From positions 1 to 64,000 of the forward strand of contig NZ_WUFT01000001.1 in assembly GCF_010668805.1 (NCBI RefSeq): a DNA stretch of 64,000 nt, read 5' to 3'. Below are positions 18,094-26,490 of the stretch, piece after piece (position 1 is the first letter of the stretch; every line of letters starts with the position of its first letter). The translations under genes and the position numbers were made by a program. This DNA comes from Rhizobium phaseoli. GTDB lineage: Bacteria; Pseudomonadota; Alphaproteobacteria; Rhizobiales; Rhizobiaceae. Below the pieces are notes generated by a model that was given only the letters and a program-made list of their open reading frames with translations, had not been told where the DNA came from and searched no databases.

Positions 18094-19691
18094 ACTTCCT
18101 GTTCGGCTTCGGTGACCTCTTCTTCGGTCCCCTTAGCCAGGTCCTCTTGCGTGATCCAGCCGGCCGAAAGGCGGGCCTGGACGATCATCTGTTCGGCTTC
18201 GACGCGCGAGACGTCGAACTTCGAGAACAGGCCTTCGAACTTCTTCGTTTCGCCGTTCTTGCGTTCCGACCAGCCGACGAGGTCGTCGGCGGCACAACCA
18301 GCAAAGTCCTCGATCGACTTGATGCCGTCTTCGCCGAGCGCCACCATCATCTGGGCGGTGATGCCGTTGATTTCGCGCAGCTCGTCCTGAACGCCGAGCG
18401 CCTTGCGCTTCTCGTCCATCTCGGCTTCGAGACGCTCGAGGAATTCGCGGGCACGCTGCTGGATTTCCTGCGCCGTCTCTTCGTCGAAACCGTCGATCGA
18501 GGAGATTTCGTCGAGATCGACATAAGCCAGTTCTTCGACCGCGGCAAAGCCTTCAGAGGCCAGAACCTGGCCGACCATTTCATCGACGTCGAGTGAATCC
18601 ATGAACAGGTTGGTGCGCTCGTTGAATTCCTTCTGGCGGCGTTCCGATTCCTCGGCCTCCGTCATGATGTCGATGTCCCAGCCGGTCAGCTGCGAGGCGA
18701 GCCGGACGTTCTGGCCGCGGCGGCCGATCGCAAGCGACAGCTGCTCGTCGGGAACGACGACTTCGATACGCTCGGCATCCTCGTCGAGAACCACCTTGGC
18801 GACTTCGGCCGGCTGCAGGGCGTTGACGACGAAGGTCGCCGGGTCCTGGCTCCACGGAATGATGTCGATCTTCTCGCCCTGAAGCTCGCCGACGACCGCC
18901 TGAACGCGCGAACCGCGCATACCGACGCAGGCGCCGACCGGATCGATCGAACTATCGTTCGAGATCACGGCGATCTTGGCGCGCGAGCCCGGATCGCGGG
19001 CGACCGACTTCACCTGGATGATGCCGTCGTAGATTTCAGGCACTTCCATGGTGAACAGTTTCACCATGAACTGCGGATGCGTGCGCGACAGGAAGATCTG
19101 CGGGCCGCGCTGTTCGCGACGGACATCGTAGACATAGGCACGGACGCGATCGCCATAGCGGACGTTTTCGCGCGGGATCATTTCGTCGCGGCGGATGATG
19201 CCTTCGCCACGGCCGAGATCGACGATGACATTGCCGTATTCGACGCGCTTGACGGTGCCGTTGACGATTTCGCCGACGCGATCCTTGAATTCGTCGAACT
19301 GGCGGTCGCGCTCGGCTTCACGCACCTTCTGCACGATCACCTGCTTGGCGGACTGTGCGGCGATACGGCCGAAATCCATCGGCGGCAGCGGATCGGCGAT
19401 GAAATCGCCGAGTGCGGCGTCCGGATTGCGGTCGCGGGCAAGCTCCAGCGGGATCTGCGTCGAATAATCCTCAGCCTTGTCGACGACTTCGAGCAGGCGC
19501 TGAAGACGGATTTCGCCGGTCTTCGGATTGATATCGGCCCGGATGTTGGACTCGGTGCCGTAACGGGAGCGTGCCGCCTTCTGGATGGCGTCGGCCATTG
19601 CGGCCAGCACGATCTCGCGGTCGATGACCTTTTCGCGCGCCACTGCATCTGCGATCTGCAGAAGTTCGAGCCGGTTCGCACTGACTGCCAT
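18090..19691 (-). CDS. nusA: Transcription termination/antitermination factor NusA
   Basis: A 533-residue RNA polymerase-binding factor. Order: N-terminal polymerase-binding domain (1-125), S1 domain (about 130-200), two KH domains (about 205-350, with [15 protein letters not shown] and [14 protein letters not shown]), and two C-terminal helix-hairpin-helix repeats of the alphaproteobacterial type (about 360-500). The acidic tail ends in [11 protein letters not shown]. It follows rimP by 59 bases and overlaps the YlxR-type gene. NusA often autoregulates this unit, but no operator is visible. Confidence 0.97.
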   Translation of the reverse strand: MAVSANRLELLQIADAVAREKVIDREIVLAAMADAIQKAARSRYGTESNIRADINPKTGEIRLQRLLEVVDKAEDYSTQIPLELARDRNPDAALGDFIADPLPPMDFGRIAAQSAKQVIVQKVREAERDRQFDEFKDRVGEIVNGTVKRVEYGNVIVDLGRGEGIIRRDEMIPRENVRYGDRVRAYVYDVRREQRGPQIFLSRTHPQFMVKLFTMEVPEIYDGIIQVKSVARDPGSRAKIAVISNDSSIDPVGACVGMRGSRVQAVVGELQGEKIDIIPWSQDPATFVVNALQPAEVAKVVLDEDAERIEVVVPDEQLSLAIGRRGQNVRLASQLTGWDIDIMTEAEESERRQKEFNERTNLFMDSLDVDEMVGQVLASEGFAAVEELAYVDLDEISSIDGFDEETAQEIQQRAREFLERLEAEMDEKRKALGVQDELREINGITAQMMVALGEDGIKSIEDFAGCAADDLVGWSERKNGETKKFEGLFSKFDVSRVEAEQMIVQARLSAGWITQEDLAKGTEEEVTEAEQEV

Positions 19692-19750
19692 TGTCTTGTT
19701 TCTCCGTCTTTACTCCAGGGTTCCCGTCCCTGTAGCGGTCTGTTGATCGG

Positions 19751-20347
19751 TTATTCCTGGTCGTCCGCTTCGTTCTGGTTGGCGGCCTCGGCTTTCGCCA
19801 GCTTGTCGGCGCGCAACGCGTCGCGGATCAGGTCGTCGGTCAGAATGAGCTTCGCATCGCTAAGCGCCGTGAAGGGAATGGTGACCTTCTGCTCTTCCCC
19901 GTAAGCGACCTGGTCACGCTCGAGCGTGAAACCATCGACGCCTGCTTCGACGATCTTGCCGCGGAAGCGCTTGCGATTGTCGATCAAGATCGACGTCTCG
20001 CATTTCACAAGGTGGCCCTGCCAGCGGACGAAATCGGATTTCCGCACCATCGGACGGTCGATGCCGGGCGAAGACACTTCGAGATGATACTCTTTATCGA
20101 CCGGATCTTCCACATCGAGGACAGGAGAAATCGCCATCGAGACTTCTTCGCAATCCTGAACCGTCATCGTCCCGTCGTTGCGTTCGGCCATCACCTGCAT
20201 CGTCACGCCGTTCTGGTTCAGCATACGGACGCGGATAAGCCGGAAGCCGATGCCGATGAGGACGGGTTCGATGATATCGGCAAGACGCTGGTCGAGCCCG
20301 GTTTCGGTAATCAGCCGCGGCTCAAGTTCGTTGCCTGCGTTTGTCAT
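19751..20347 (-). CDS. rimP: Ribosome maturation factor RimP
   Basis: A 198-residue 30S assembly factor and first gene of the nusA-infB unit. Family motifs are [22 protein letters not shown] (given as a region, residues 17-38), the [11 protein letters not shown] segment near 74-84, [13 protein letters not shown] near 87-99 and an Sm-like C-terminal barrel with FTLERD and [14 protein letters not shown] 20347 is preferred; a TTG nine codons upstream is possible. The promoter of the whole operon should lie in the 20348-20600 gap. Confidence 0.94.
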   Translation of the reverse strand: MTNAGNELEPRLITETGLDQRLADIIEPVLIGIGFRLIRVRMLNQNGVTMQVMAERNDGTMTVQDCEEVSMAISPVLDVEDPVDKEYHLEVSSPGIDRPMVRKSDFVRWQGHLVKCETSILIDNRKRFRGKIVEAGVDGFTLERDQVAYGEEQKVTIPFTALSDAKLILTDDLIRDALRADKLAKAEAANQNEADDQE

Positions 20348-20600
20348 GTCCGACAAGCGGTGCGCTCCTCGCAATTTGATGCTTTTTAGGGATCGCGCTA
20401 ATAAAAAAGAGCGGGTCCTTGCGGCCCACTCTTCATCAAGCGATCAAGAATTTGAGAGCCATATAGTCGGGTTTTTCCGAAATTGCAAGGTCTGCGGCTG
20501 ATTCCGCCAATTCGTGTCGGGCGACGCCGGCGGGCCTATGGCCAGCGCCGATCTTGCGCATATATTGCCGTTGCGGCGCAATAACAAAAGCGGAGAAATC

Positions 20601-22232
20601 GTGGCCTACACTTCGTCGACATTGGCGCCTCTGCGGCACGATACCTACCGCACCATCTGGTTCGCCAGCCTGTCGTCGAATTTCGGCGGCCTGATTCAGG
20701 CGGTCGGTGCTGCCTGGATGATGACGACGATCAGCGCCTCGGAGGATATGGTCGCGCTGGTGCAGACCTCGACGGCGCTGCCGATCATGCTGTTTTCGCT
20801 GATATCGGGTGCGCTCGCCGACAATTACGACCGCCGGCGGGTCATGCTGACGGCGCAATGCATGATGCTGACGGTCTCGGCTCTGCTGACGATCTTCGCC
20901 CTTCTCGGCTGGATCACCCCCTGGCTGCTGCTCTTCTTCACCTTCCTGATCGGTTGCGGCACTGCGCTCAACAATCCCTCCTGGCAGGCCTCGGTCGGCG
21001 ACATGGTACCGCGCGCCGATCTGCCGGGCGCCGTCACGCTGAACAGCATGGGGTTCAACATTACCCGCAGCGTCGGCCCGGCGATCGGCGGCGTTATCGT
21101 CGCCGCAGCCGGCGCCGCTGCGGCTTTCGCGGTGAACACCGTGAGCTACCTCGCGCTGATCTATGCCCTGCTGCGCTGGCGCCCAGGCACGCCGGTCTCG
21201 ACCCTGCCGCGGGAGGCGCTCGGCAGCGCCATCTTCGCCGGCCTGCGTTATGTCTCAATGTCGCCCAATCTCGAAAAGGTTCTCCTCAGGGGCCTGCTCT
21301 TCGGCATCGGCGCCAGCTCGATCCTGGCGCTGCTGCCGATCGTCGCGCTCGATCTCGTCGGTGGCGGCCCGCTGACCTATGGTTTCATGCTCGGCGCCTT
21401 CGGCATCGGTGCGATCGGCGGCGCCGTGCTGAATGCGCGACTGCGTCAGATGCTCTCCAGCGAGATGATCATCCGCCTGTCTTTCTCCGGCTTCGCGCTG
21501 AGCGCCGTCATCGCCGCCTTCAGTCCAAGCGCTATGCTTACCTCTGCCGGACTGCTCGTCTCCGGCGCCTGCTGGGTCTCCGCACTCTCGCTCTTCAACA
21601 CCATCGTCCAGCTGTCGACGCCGCGCTGGGTTGTGGGACGCGCGCTGTCGCTCTACCAGACCGTTACCTTTGGCGGCATCGCCGGCGGCAGCTGGCTATG
21701 GGGTATTGCCGCCGATCGATACGGCGTCGCTGATGCGCTGCTGATGTCGTCGGTCGTGATGTTGCTCGGCATCGTCATCGGCCAGCGTTTTTCCATGCCG
21801 GCCTTCGCCTCGCTCAATCTCGATCCGCTGAACCGCTTCACCGAGCCGGCTCTCAGTCTGGACATCACGCCGCGCAGCGGACCGATCGTCATCCAGGTCG
21901 ACTATGAGATTGGAGATGACGACCTGGCCGAATTCATGGAGTTGATGGGCGAACGGCGCCGTATCCGCATCCGCGACGGCGCCCGCAACTGGGCGCTGAT
22001 GCGCGATCTCGAAAATCCCGGGCTGTGGACGGAAACCTACCATACGCCGACCTGGGTCGAATACATCAGACACAACCAGCGGCGGACGCAGGCCGATGCC
22101 GAAAACACCGACAGGCTGCGCGCGCTTCACCGCGGTGAAGGCCCGCTGCATGTTCACCGGATGATCGAACGCCAGGCGATCCCGCCCGGTGACGATGTCT
22201 TCCACAAGGCGCCGATCGATCTGCATCATTGA
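20601..22232 (+). CDS. MFS exporter of the MFS_3 (enterobactin-exporter-like) family
   Basis: A 543-residue transporter with about 11-12 membrane helices in the first 410 residues and a soluble C-terminal domain of roughly 125 residues. The motif NYDRRRVM between helices 2 and 3 matches the MFS signature, and NPSWQASVGDMVPRADLPGA near residue 130-150 is typical of the MFS_3 group. The C-terminal tail (IQVDYEIGDDDLAEFMELM...) resembles the antibiotic-monooxygenase-like appendage seen in this group; its role is unknown. GTG 20601 is chosen for its GGAG site; an ATG at 20514 would add 29 poorly conserved residues. Substrate unknown. Confidence 0.85.
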   Translation: MAYTSSTLAPLRHDTYRTIWFASLSSNFGGLIQAVGAAWMMTTISASEDMVALVQTSTALPIMLFSLISGALADNYDRRRVMLTAQCMMLTVSALLTIFALLGWITPWLLLFFTFLIGCGTALNNPSWQASVGDMVPRADLPGAVTLNSMGFNITRSVGPAIGGVIVAAAGAAAAFAVNTVSYLALIYALLRWRPGTPVSTLPREALGSAIFAGLRYVSMSPNLEKVLLRGLLFGIGASSILALLPIVALDLVGGGPLTYGFMLGAFGIGAIGGAVLNARLRQMLSSEMIIRLSFSGFALSAVIAAFSPSAMLTSAGLLVSGACWVSALSLFNTIVQLSTPRWVVGRALSLYQTVTFGGIAGGSWLWGIAADRYGVADALLMSSVVMLLGIVIGQRFSMPAFASLNLDPLNRFTEPALSLDITPRSGPIVIQVDYEIGDDDLAEFMELMGERRRIRIRDGARNWALMRDLENPGLWTETYHTPTWVEYIRHNQRRTQADAENTDRLRALHRGEGPLHVHRMIERQAIPPGDDVFHKAPIDLHH

Positions 22233-22240
22233 GAACAGCC

Positions 22241-22696
22241 ATGCATAACTTCAGGCTTGCCCGCCAATCCGATCTTGCCGCCATCGTCCGGCTTCTGGCC
22301 GACGACGATCTCGGCGGCACCAGAGAGATCGTTTCGGATGCCGTCGACGCGCGTTACCTCGCGGCCTTTGCCGCGATCGAGGCGGATGCCAATCAGCTTT
22401 TGGCCGTTGCAATCGATGCGGCCGATCGGATCGTCGGCTGCCTGCAGCTGAGCTTTATTCCCGGCCTGTCGAGGACAGGCATGTGGCGCGGCCAGATCGA
22501 AAGTGTGCGTGTCGCAAGCGATCGTCGCGGCTCGGGCCTCGGCGCAGAATTCATCGAATGGGCGATCGCCCAATGCGCCGCGCGCGGCTGCGGTATCGCG
22601 CAGCTGACATCGGATAAGACGCGGGCGGATTCGATCCGCTTCTATGAGAAGCTCGGTTTTGTCGCCAGCCATGAAGGGCTGAAGCGCACGCTCTGA
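22241..22696 (+). CDS. GNAT family N-acetyltransferase
   Basis: A 151-residue single GNAT domain. Motif A, the acetyl-CoA pyrophosphate loop, reads VASDRRGSGLGAEFIEWA near residues 92-109, with beta-4 ESVRV before it and the motif B region TSDKTRADSIRFYEKLGF near 127-144. Substrate cannot be deduced. It begins eight bases after the MFS stop and is probably cotranscribed with it. It converges with the lytic transglycosylase gene, whose stop is six bases away. Confidence 0.87.
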   Translation: MHNFRLARQSDLAAIVRLLADDDLGGTREIVSDAVDARYLAAFAAIEADANQLLAVAIDAADRIVGCLQLSFIPGLSRTGMWRGQIESVRVASDRRGSGLGAEFIEWAIAQCAARGCGIAQLTSDKTRADSIRFYEKLGFVASHEGLKRTL

Positions 22697-22702
22697 AGCG
22701 GA

Positions 22703-23974
22703 TTACTTCAGCTTGCCCTTCATCGTCGCTTCGGGAAAGCAGGTCGGCTTCATGCCGTTTTTTGCCTGCCACTGGCCGATCGAACGCCGGGTCTTGTAGC
22801 CTGGCAGACCATCGGAGCCGCCGACATCGTAGCCCTGCCGCTCCAGTGCTTTCTGCATGGCGGCGACATCCGAGCGCAGCATCTTGCCGACATCGCCCCA
22901 TCGCCCCTGGAAGGGGCCGCCATTATCGGCGATCCGGTCGGCGAGATTGCCGATGTAAAGCGCGTAGAGATCGGAATTATTGTATTCCTTGATGGTGTAG
23001 AAATTCGGCGTGACGATGAATTCAGGCCCGTCGCGGCCGGCCGGCACCAGCATCATGCCCTCAGCCTTCATCTCGCCCGAGGGAAAACCCTTGCCGGAGA
23101 TGCGCTCGATGCCGAGCGAGGCCCAGTGCGACAGCGGCTTTGCGAGATCCGGCCCTTCCTGCGCGCAGGAGACCGCCTCAGGTATCGACACCTCGAAGCC
23201 CCAGTCGCGGTCGCGCTGCCAACCTTTCTTGACCAGGAAATTGGCGATCGAGGCGAGCGTATCCGGCACCGAGGTCCAGATGTTGCGATGGCCGTCACCG
23301 TCGAAATCGACGGCATATTTCAGATAGCTGGTCGGCATGAACTGCGGCTGGCCGAGCGCGCCCGCCGAAGAACCCTTGAAATCGGCGGGCGTCACGTCGC
23401 CGCCGTCGAGAATATGCAGCGCCGCCACCAGCTCGGTGCGGAACATCTCCTTGCGCGTCGACATGAAGGCCTTGGTCGCCAGTACCTCGACCGCCGAATT
23501 CGGGATCTTCGCCGCGCCGAAGCCGGTTTCCCGCCCCCAGATAGCGAGCACGATCGAACCCGGCACACCATAGGTCTTCTCGATCCGCTTCAGCGTCGAG
23601 CTATATTGCGCGGCAAAGCCGCGCCCCGTTGCGGCAAGCCTCTTCAGATGGTCCTCGTTGAAATAGGGACCGGGCGAGGAAAATTCCGCCTGCGTCTGCT
23701 TCTGCTCCTTCGGCGGCGGGAAACCGGGCGGGGCGAGGTCGGGCAGGTTCCAGTTCAGCGTGATGCCGGAGAAGGCGGCCTGGAAGGTCTTCTCCGAAAT
23801 GCCGTTTGCCTTCGCCTCCGGCCACAGGTCCTTCTGTACCCAGCTCTCGAACTGCGCCTCGACATCGGCTTTCGATGGGGCTGCGAGGGCGGGGAGGGGG
23901 ATGAGAGCGAGTGTCAAAGCAAGTGCGCATAGTCGCAGCCGTCGTGGAACACCCCCCTCTGTCCTGCCGGACAT
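22703..23974 (-). CDS. MltB-type lytic murein transglycosylase with PG-binding domain
   Basis: A 423-residue exported enzyme that cleaves the MurNAc-GlcNAc bond with 1,6-anhydro formation. A signal peptide (LCALALTLALIPLPALA) precedes an SLT_2/MltB domain with the catalytic Glu in AIWGRETGFG (about residue 158 of this form) and GALGQPQFMPTSYLKYA near 205. A C-terminal peptidoglycan-binding domain type 1 follows (MLRSDVAAMQKALERQGYDV). The start is uncertain: ATG 23974 lies inside an intergenic repeat that encodes the first nine or so residues, and a longer frame reaches ATG 24163 through a second repeat copy. The native start may have been displaced. Confidence 0.85.
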   Translation of the reverse strand: MSGRTEGGVPRRLRLCALALTLALIPLPALAAPSKADVEAQFESWVQKDLWPEAKANGISEKTFQAAFSGITLNWNLPDLAPPGFPPPKEQKQTQAEFSSPGPYFNEDHLKRLAATGRGFAAQYSSTLKRIEKTYGVPGSIVLAIWGRETGFGAAKIPNSAVEVLATKAFMSTRKEMFRTELVAALHILDGGDVTPADFKGSSAGALGQPQFMPTSYLKYAVDFDGDGHRNIWTSVPDTLASIANFLVKKGWQRDRDWGFEVSIPEAVSCAQEGPDLAKPLSHWASLGIERISGKGFPSGEMKAEGMMLVPAGRDGPEFIVTPNFYTIKEYNNSDLYALYIGNLADRIADNGGPFQGRWGDVGKMLRSDVAAMQKALERQGYDVGGSDGLPGYKTRRSIGQWQAKNGMKPTCFPEATMKGKLK

Positions 23975-24000
23975 CTCCCCCACAAGGGGGGAGATCGGCA
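23949..24000 (-). repeat. C-rich intergenic repeat, copy 1 (inverted pair)
   Basis: About 50 bases with CTCCCCCACAAGGGGGGAG-type internal symmetry and a CTGCCGG core. It is almost identical, in inverse orientation, to 24091-24139. It overlaps the beginning of the lytic transglycosylase reading frame. Confidence 0.85.
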
Positions 24001-24090
24001 AGAGGTGCGGGCTTCCGACAATCTTGGTCGTCAGCGAAGCGGCTTCGGCCAATTGTAGTCGTTGATCAAGGCAAGAGGGCGCTCCCATCC

Positions 24091-24139
24091 GATCTCCCCC
24101 CTTGTGGGGGAGATGCCCGGCAGGGCAGAGGGGGGTATC
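24091..24139 (+). repeat. C-rich intergenic repeat, copy 2 (inverted pair)
   Basis: Inverse partner of 23949-24000 with only a few differences. The roughly 90-base spacer would let the two copies fold into a long RNA or cruciform stem. It lies 20 bases past the recR stop. Confidence 0.85.
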
Positions 24140-24159
24140 TTTCGGCATACGCAAGCCTT

Positions 24160-24765
24160 TCATATCACCGTCCGTGCCCGAAGTGCTGCGGCCAGAGTGC
24201 CCTCGTCGAGATAATCGAGTTCACCGCCAACCGGTACGCCATGCGCCAGCCGGGTGATCTTCACGTTAAGCCCCTGCAACTGGTCGGTGATGTAATGCGC
24301 CGTCGTCTGGCCCTCGACGGTGGCGTTGACCGCGATGATCAGTTCCCGGATGCCGCCTTCGCCGATCCGGTCGATCAGTCCGCGAATATTGAGATCGTCG
24401 GGCCCGATCCCGTCGAGCGGCGACAGCGTACCGCCGAGCACATGATAGGCGGCGTTCATCGCCCCTGCGCGCTCCAGCGCCCAGAGGTCCGATACATCCT
24501 CGACGACGATGATGATGGATTGATCGCGCTGCGTGTCGGTGCAGACGGTGCACGGATCGACCGTATCGACATTGCCGCAACGCGAGCAGATCTTCACCTT
24601 GTCATAGGCCTCGCCCATCGCATTCGACAGGGGCCCTAGCAGCTGGTCCTTCTTCTTGATCAGATGCAGCGCCGCCCGGCGCGCTGAGCGCGGCCCGAGG
24701 CCCGGCACCTTCGCCAGAAGCTGGATCAGTTTTTCGATTTCGGGGCCGGTGACTCGTTTTGCCAT
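24160..24765 (-). CDS. recR: Recombination mediator RecR
   Basis: A 201-residue RecFOR-pathway protein that helps load RecA at gaps. Domain order is classic: N-terminal helix-hairpin-helix ([19 protein letters not shown]), C4 zinc finger ([16 protein letters not shown] near residues 57-72), Toprim domain ([17 protein letters not shown] near 82-98, [12 protein letters not shown] near 108-119) and a C-terminal Walker-B-like strand ([20 protein letters not shown]). It normally follows dnaX-ybaB; here about 1.4 kb separates it from ybaB. Confidence 0.97.
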   Translation of the reverse strand: MAKRVTGPEIEKLIQLLAKVPGLGPRSARRAALHLIKKKDQLLGPLSNAMGEAYDKVKICSRCGNVDTVDPCTVCTDTQRDQSIIIVVEDVSDLWALERAGAMNAAYHVLGGTLSPLDGIGPDDLNIRGLIDRIGEGGIRELIIAVNATVEGQTTAHYITDQLQGLNVKITRLAHGVPVGGELDYLDEGTLAAALRARTVI

Positions 24766-24822
24766 GCGCCGTTCTTAACTGATATGGAACGAAAACGGAA
24801 TCGCGGAAGAATCGGCCGTCTC

Positions 24823-25440
24823 ATGAAAATCCTGGCGCTGTGCACCGGCAATCCAGAAAGACTGCCGGGCAAAAGCTATAAGACCGGCATCTTCAAACAT
24901 GCCGTCAACGGCGCGGTAATGATCGATGCCCAAGGCCTTGTCGGTGATGCGATCTGCAACCGCAAACACCACGGCGGCATCGATCAGGCGGTTTATATCG
25001 AAGGATCACTGACGCTCGACTGGTGGAGCGGTGAGCTCGGCCGGCCATACGAACCCGGCACTTTCGGCGAAAACATGGTGATATCAGGTCTCGACAATCG
25101 CCACGTTTCCGTCGGCGATCGTTTCATGTCAGTCGATCTCGTCCTCGAAGTCAGCGCATGCCGTATCCCCTGCGCCACCTTCGCCGCCAAAATGAACGAT
25201 CCGAAATTCGTCAAGCGCTATACCGCCGCCGCCCGTCCTGGAATTTACTGCCGCGTAATCAGGGGTGGTGTGGCCGAGGCCGGAATGCCGGTGGAACACC
25301 GACCCTTTGCCGGAGAGAAGGTCAAGATGCCGGAACTGATGGAGACCTGCGGTCGGCGGCTTTCGGAGGCGGACCGGGCGCGATACCTCGCTGCTCCTAT
25401 TCACTACAAGCTGCGGGCGATGTTAGAGAGCGAATACTGA
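24823..25440 (+). CDS. MOSC domain protein (YiiM-like)
   Basis: A 205-residue protein of the MOSC superfamily, related to the molybdenum-cofactor sulfurase C-terminal domain. Key features are GDAICNRKHHGGIDQAVY (about residues 40-57), PGTFGENM (about 83-90) and a conserved Cys in SACRIPCATF (about 112-121), with the YiiM-like C-terminal extension. YiiM proteins detoxify N-hydroxylated substrates using Mo-cofactor; that role is only inferred. An upstream ATG at 24784 would add 13 basic residues; neither start has a strong ribosome site. It is divergent from recR with under 60 bases between. Confidence 0.85.
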   Translation: MKILALCTGNPERLPGKSYKTGIFKHAVNGAVMIDAQGLVGDAICNRKHHGGIDQAVYIEGSLTLDWWSGELGRPYEPGTFGENMVISGLDNRHVSVGDRFMSVDLVLEVSACRIPCATFAAKMNDPKFVKRYTAAARPGIYCRVIRGGVAEAGMPVEHRPFAGEKVKMPELMETCGRRLSEADRARYLAAPIHYKLRAMLESEY

Positions 25441-25558
25441 CGAGTATCGGAATGTATCGTCGAGATGCTCGGCCTTGTCGAACCATCGAGAAAATGTGGT
25501 CGTGCAAATACTCTACAGCGGCAGGCGCTATTTGCACTCTGCGCGCGCAGCAGTGGCT

Positions 25559-26098
25559 TCACTTCTTACACGAGTCGAATTTGACGTAATCCGGCAATAT
25601 AAAAATGCGATCTCGTTCTAGGTCATTTAGCAATTCCGGCCGTTGGACTTTAATTCCTATATAGTTGCCGCAACCCATCGAAAACGCACTTAAGTTTCCA
25701 AACGTTATATACTTTATGTCCTCACCTTCGCGAATCATTGTTACGGGGATAATATCGTCCTTAAATGCATAGCTAGGCTGGCATTGCCGTACGGCATCAA
25801 ATTTGTCATTCGGCTGCAGTGGATCTATTTCCAGGTCACACATCAGTCCCCATGCGCCGCAAGAAATCCGGCCCTCCACCGACCAGACAACGACTTCCTG
25901 CCGACGCGCTTCAAAGTGGACGGAATATGCAGCACTGTCGGAATGAATCGGGACGAAGCGTTGAGTATAGGAAATCTCAGCACCGTCGCCCAAATCGCGT
26001 TTGAAAACCTGCATGTCCGTCAGGCAATCATCCGCCCATGCGATGGATGACGTTAGAACGAGGGAGCTCAAAAAACAGACGTCGAAAATCCGCTTCAT
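25559..26098 (-). CDS. Exported cysteine-containing ORFan, AT-rich
   Basis: I do not recognise this 179-residue protein. The N-terminus is a signal peptide (KRIFDVCFLSSLVLTSSIAWA), predicting an exported product; the mature part has six cysteines at irregular spacing, compatible with three disulfides. Its DNA is visibly richer in A and T than the flanking genes, with many TTA, ATA and AAA codons that are rare in the neighbouring genes. It lies between ybaB and recR, which are adjacent in most bacteria. Together this suggests later acquisition. The frame is closed and intact. Confidence 0.65.
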   Translation of the reverse strand: MKRIFDVCFLSSLVLTSSIAWADDCLTDMQVFKRDLGDGAEISYTQRFVPIHSDSAAYSVHFEARRQEVVVWSVEGRISCGAWGLMCDLEIDPLQPNDKFDAVRQCQPSYAFKDDIIPVTMIREGEDIKYITFGNLSAFSMGCGNYIGIKVQRPELLNDLERDRIFILPDYVKFDSCKK

Positions 26099-26144
26099 CA
26101 GAAACCAATTGGTGCGTCGATCTAAAAACCTGTGGAATGCGCTA

Positions 26145-26468
26145 TCAGAACGGCAGTTTGAACCCGGGCGGGATTGGCAGGCCGGCGGTCAGCGCCTTGG
26201 TCTTTTCCGCGGCGAGGGCCTCGGCCTTGTCCTTAGCGTCCTTGTGGGCGGCGACGATCAGGTCCTCGAGGATCTCGACATCGTCTTCCTTGAACAGCGA
26301 CGGGTCGATCTTCAGGCTCTTCAGCTCGCCCTTGCCCGAGATGAGCACGGTGACGAGGCCGCCGCCGGCCTTGCCTTCGGCCGTGAGCTCGGCGATCTCC
26401 GCCTGCATCTGCTCCATCTTGGCCTGCATTTCCTTGACTTTGCCCATCATGCCCATGATGTCGCGCAT
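26145..26468 (-). CDS. YbaB/EbfC nucleoid-associated protein
   Basis: A 107-residue DNA-binding protein of the YbaB/EbfC family. Typical sequence: [22 protein letters not shown] at the N-terminus (described as the helical arm, residues 4-25), then [23 protein letters not shown] and an acidic [15 protein letters not shown] helix. It dimerises into a tweezer-like shape and binds DNA with little sequence preference. It lies 22 bases after dnaX, and the dnaX-ybaB pairing supports the call. Confidence 0.93.
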   Translation of the reverse strand: MRDIMGMMGKVKEMQAKMEQMQAEIAELTAEGKAGGGLVTVLISGKGELKSLKIDPSLFKEDDVEILEDLIVAAHKDAKDKAEALAAEKTKALTAGLPIPPGFKLPF

Positions 26469-26490
26469 CGTCTCGCTCCTTGTTGAAACT

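Noticed and set aside
23975..24163. Extended N-terminus of the lytic transglycosylase starting at 24163
   Set aside because: The added 63 residues are encoded by intergenic repeat sequence and would displace the signal peptide far from the N-terminus.
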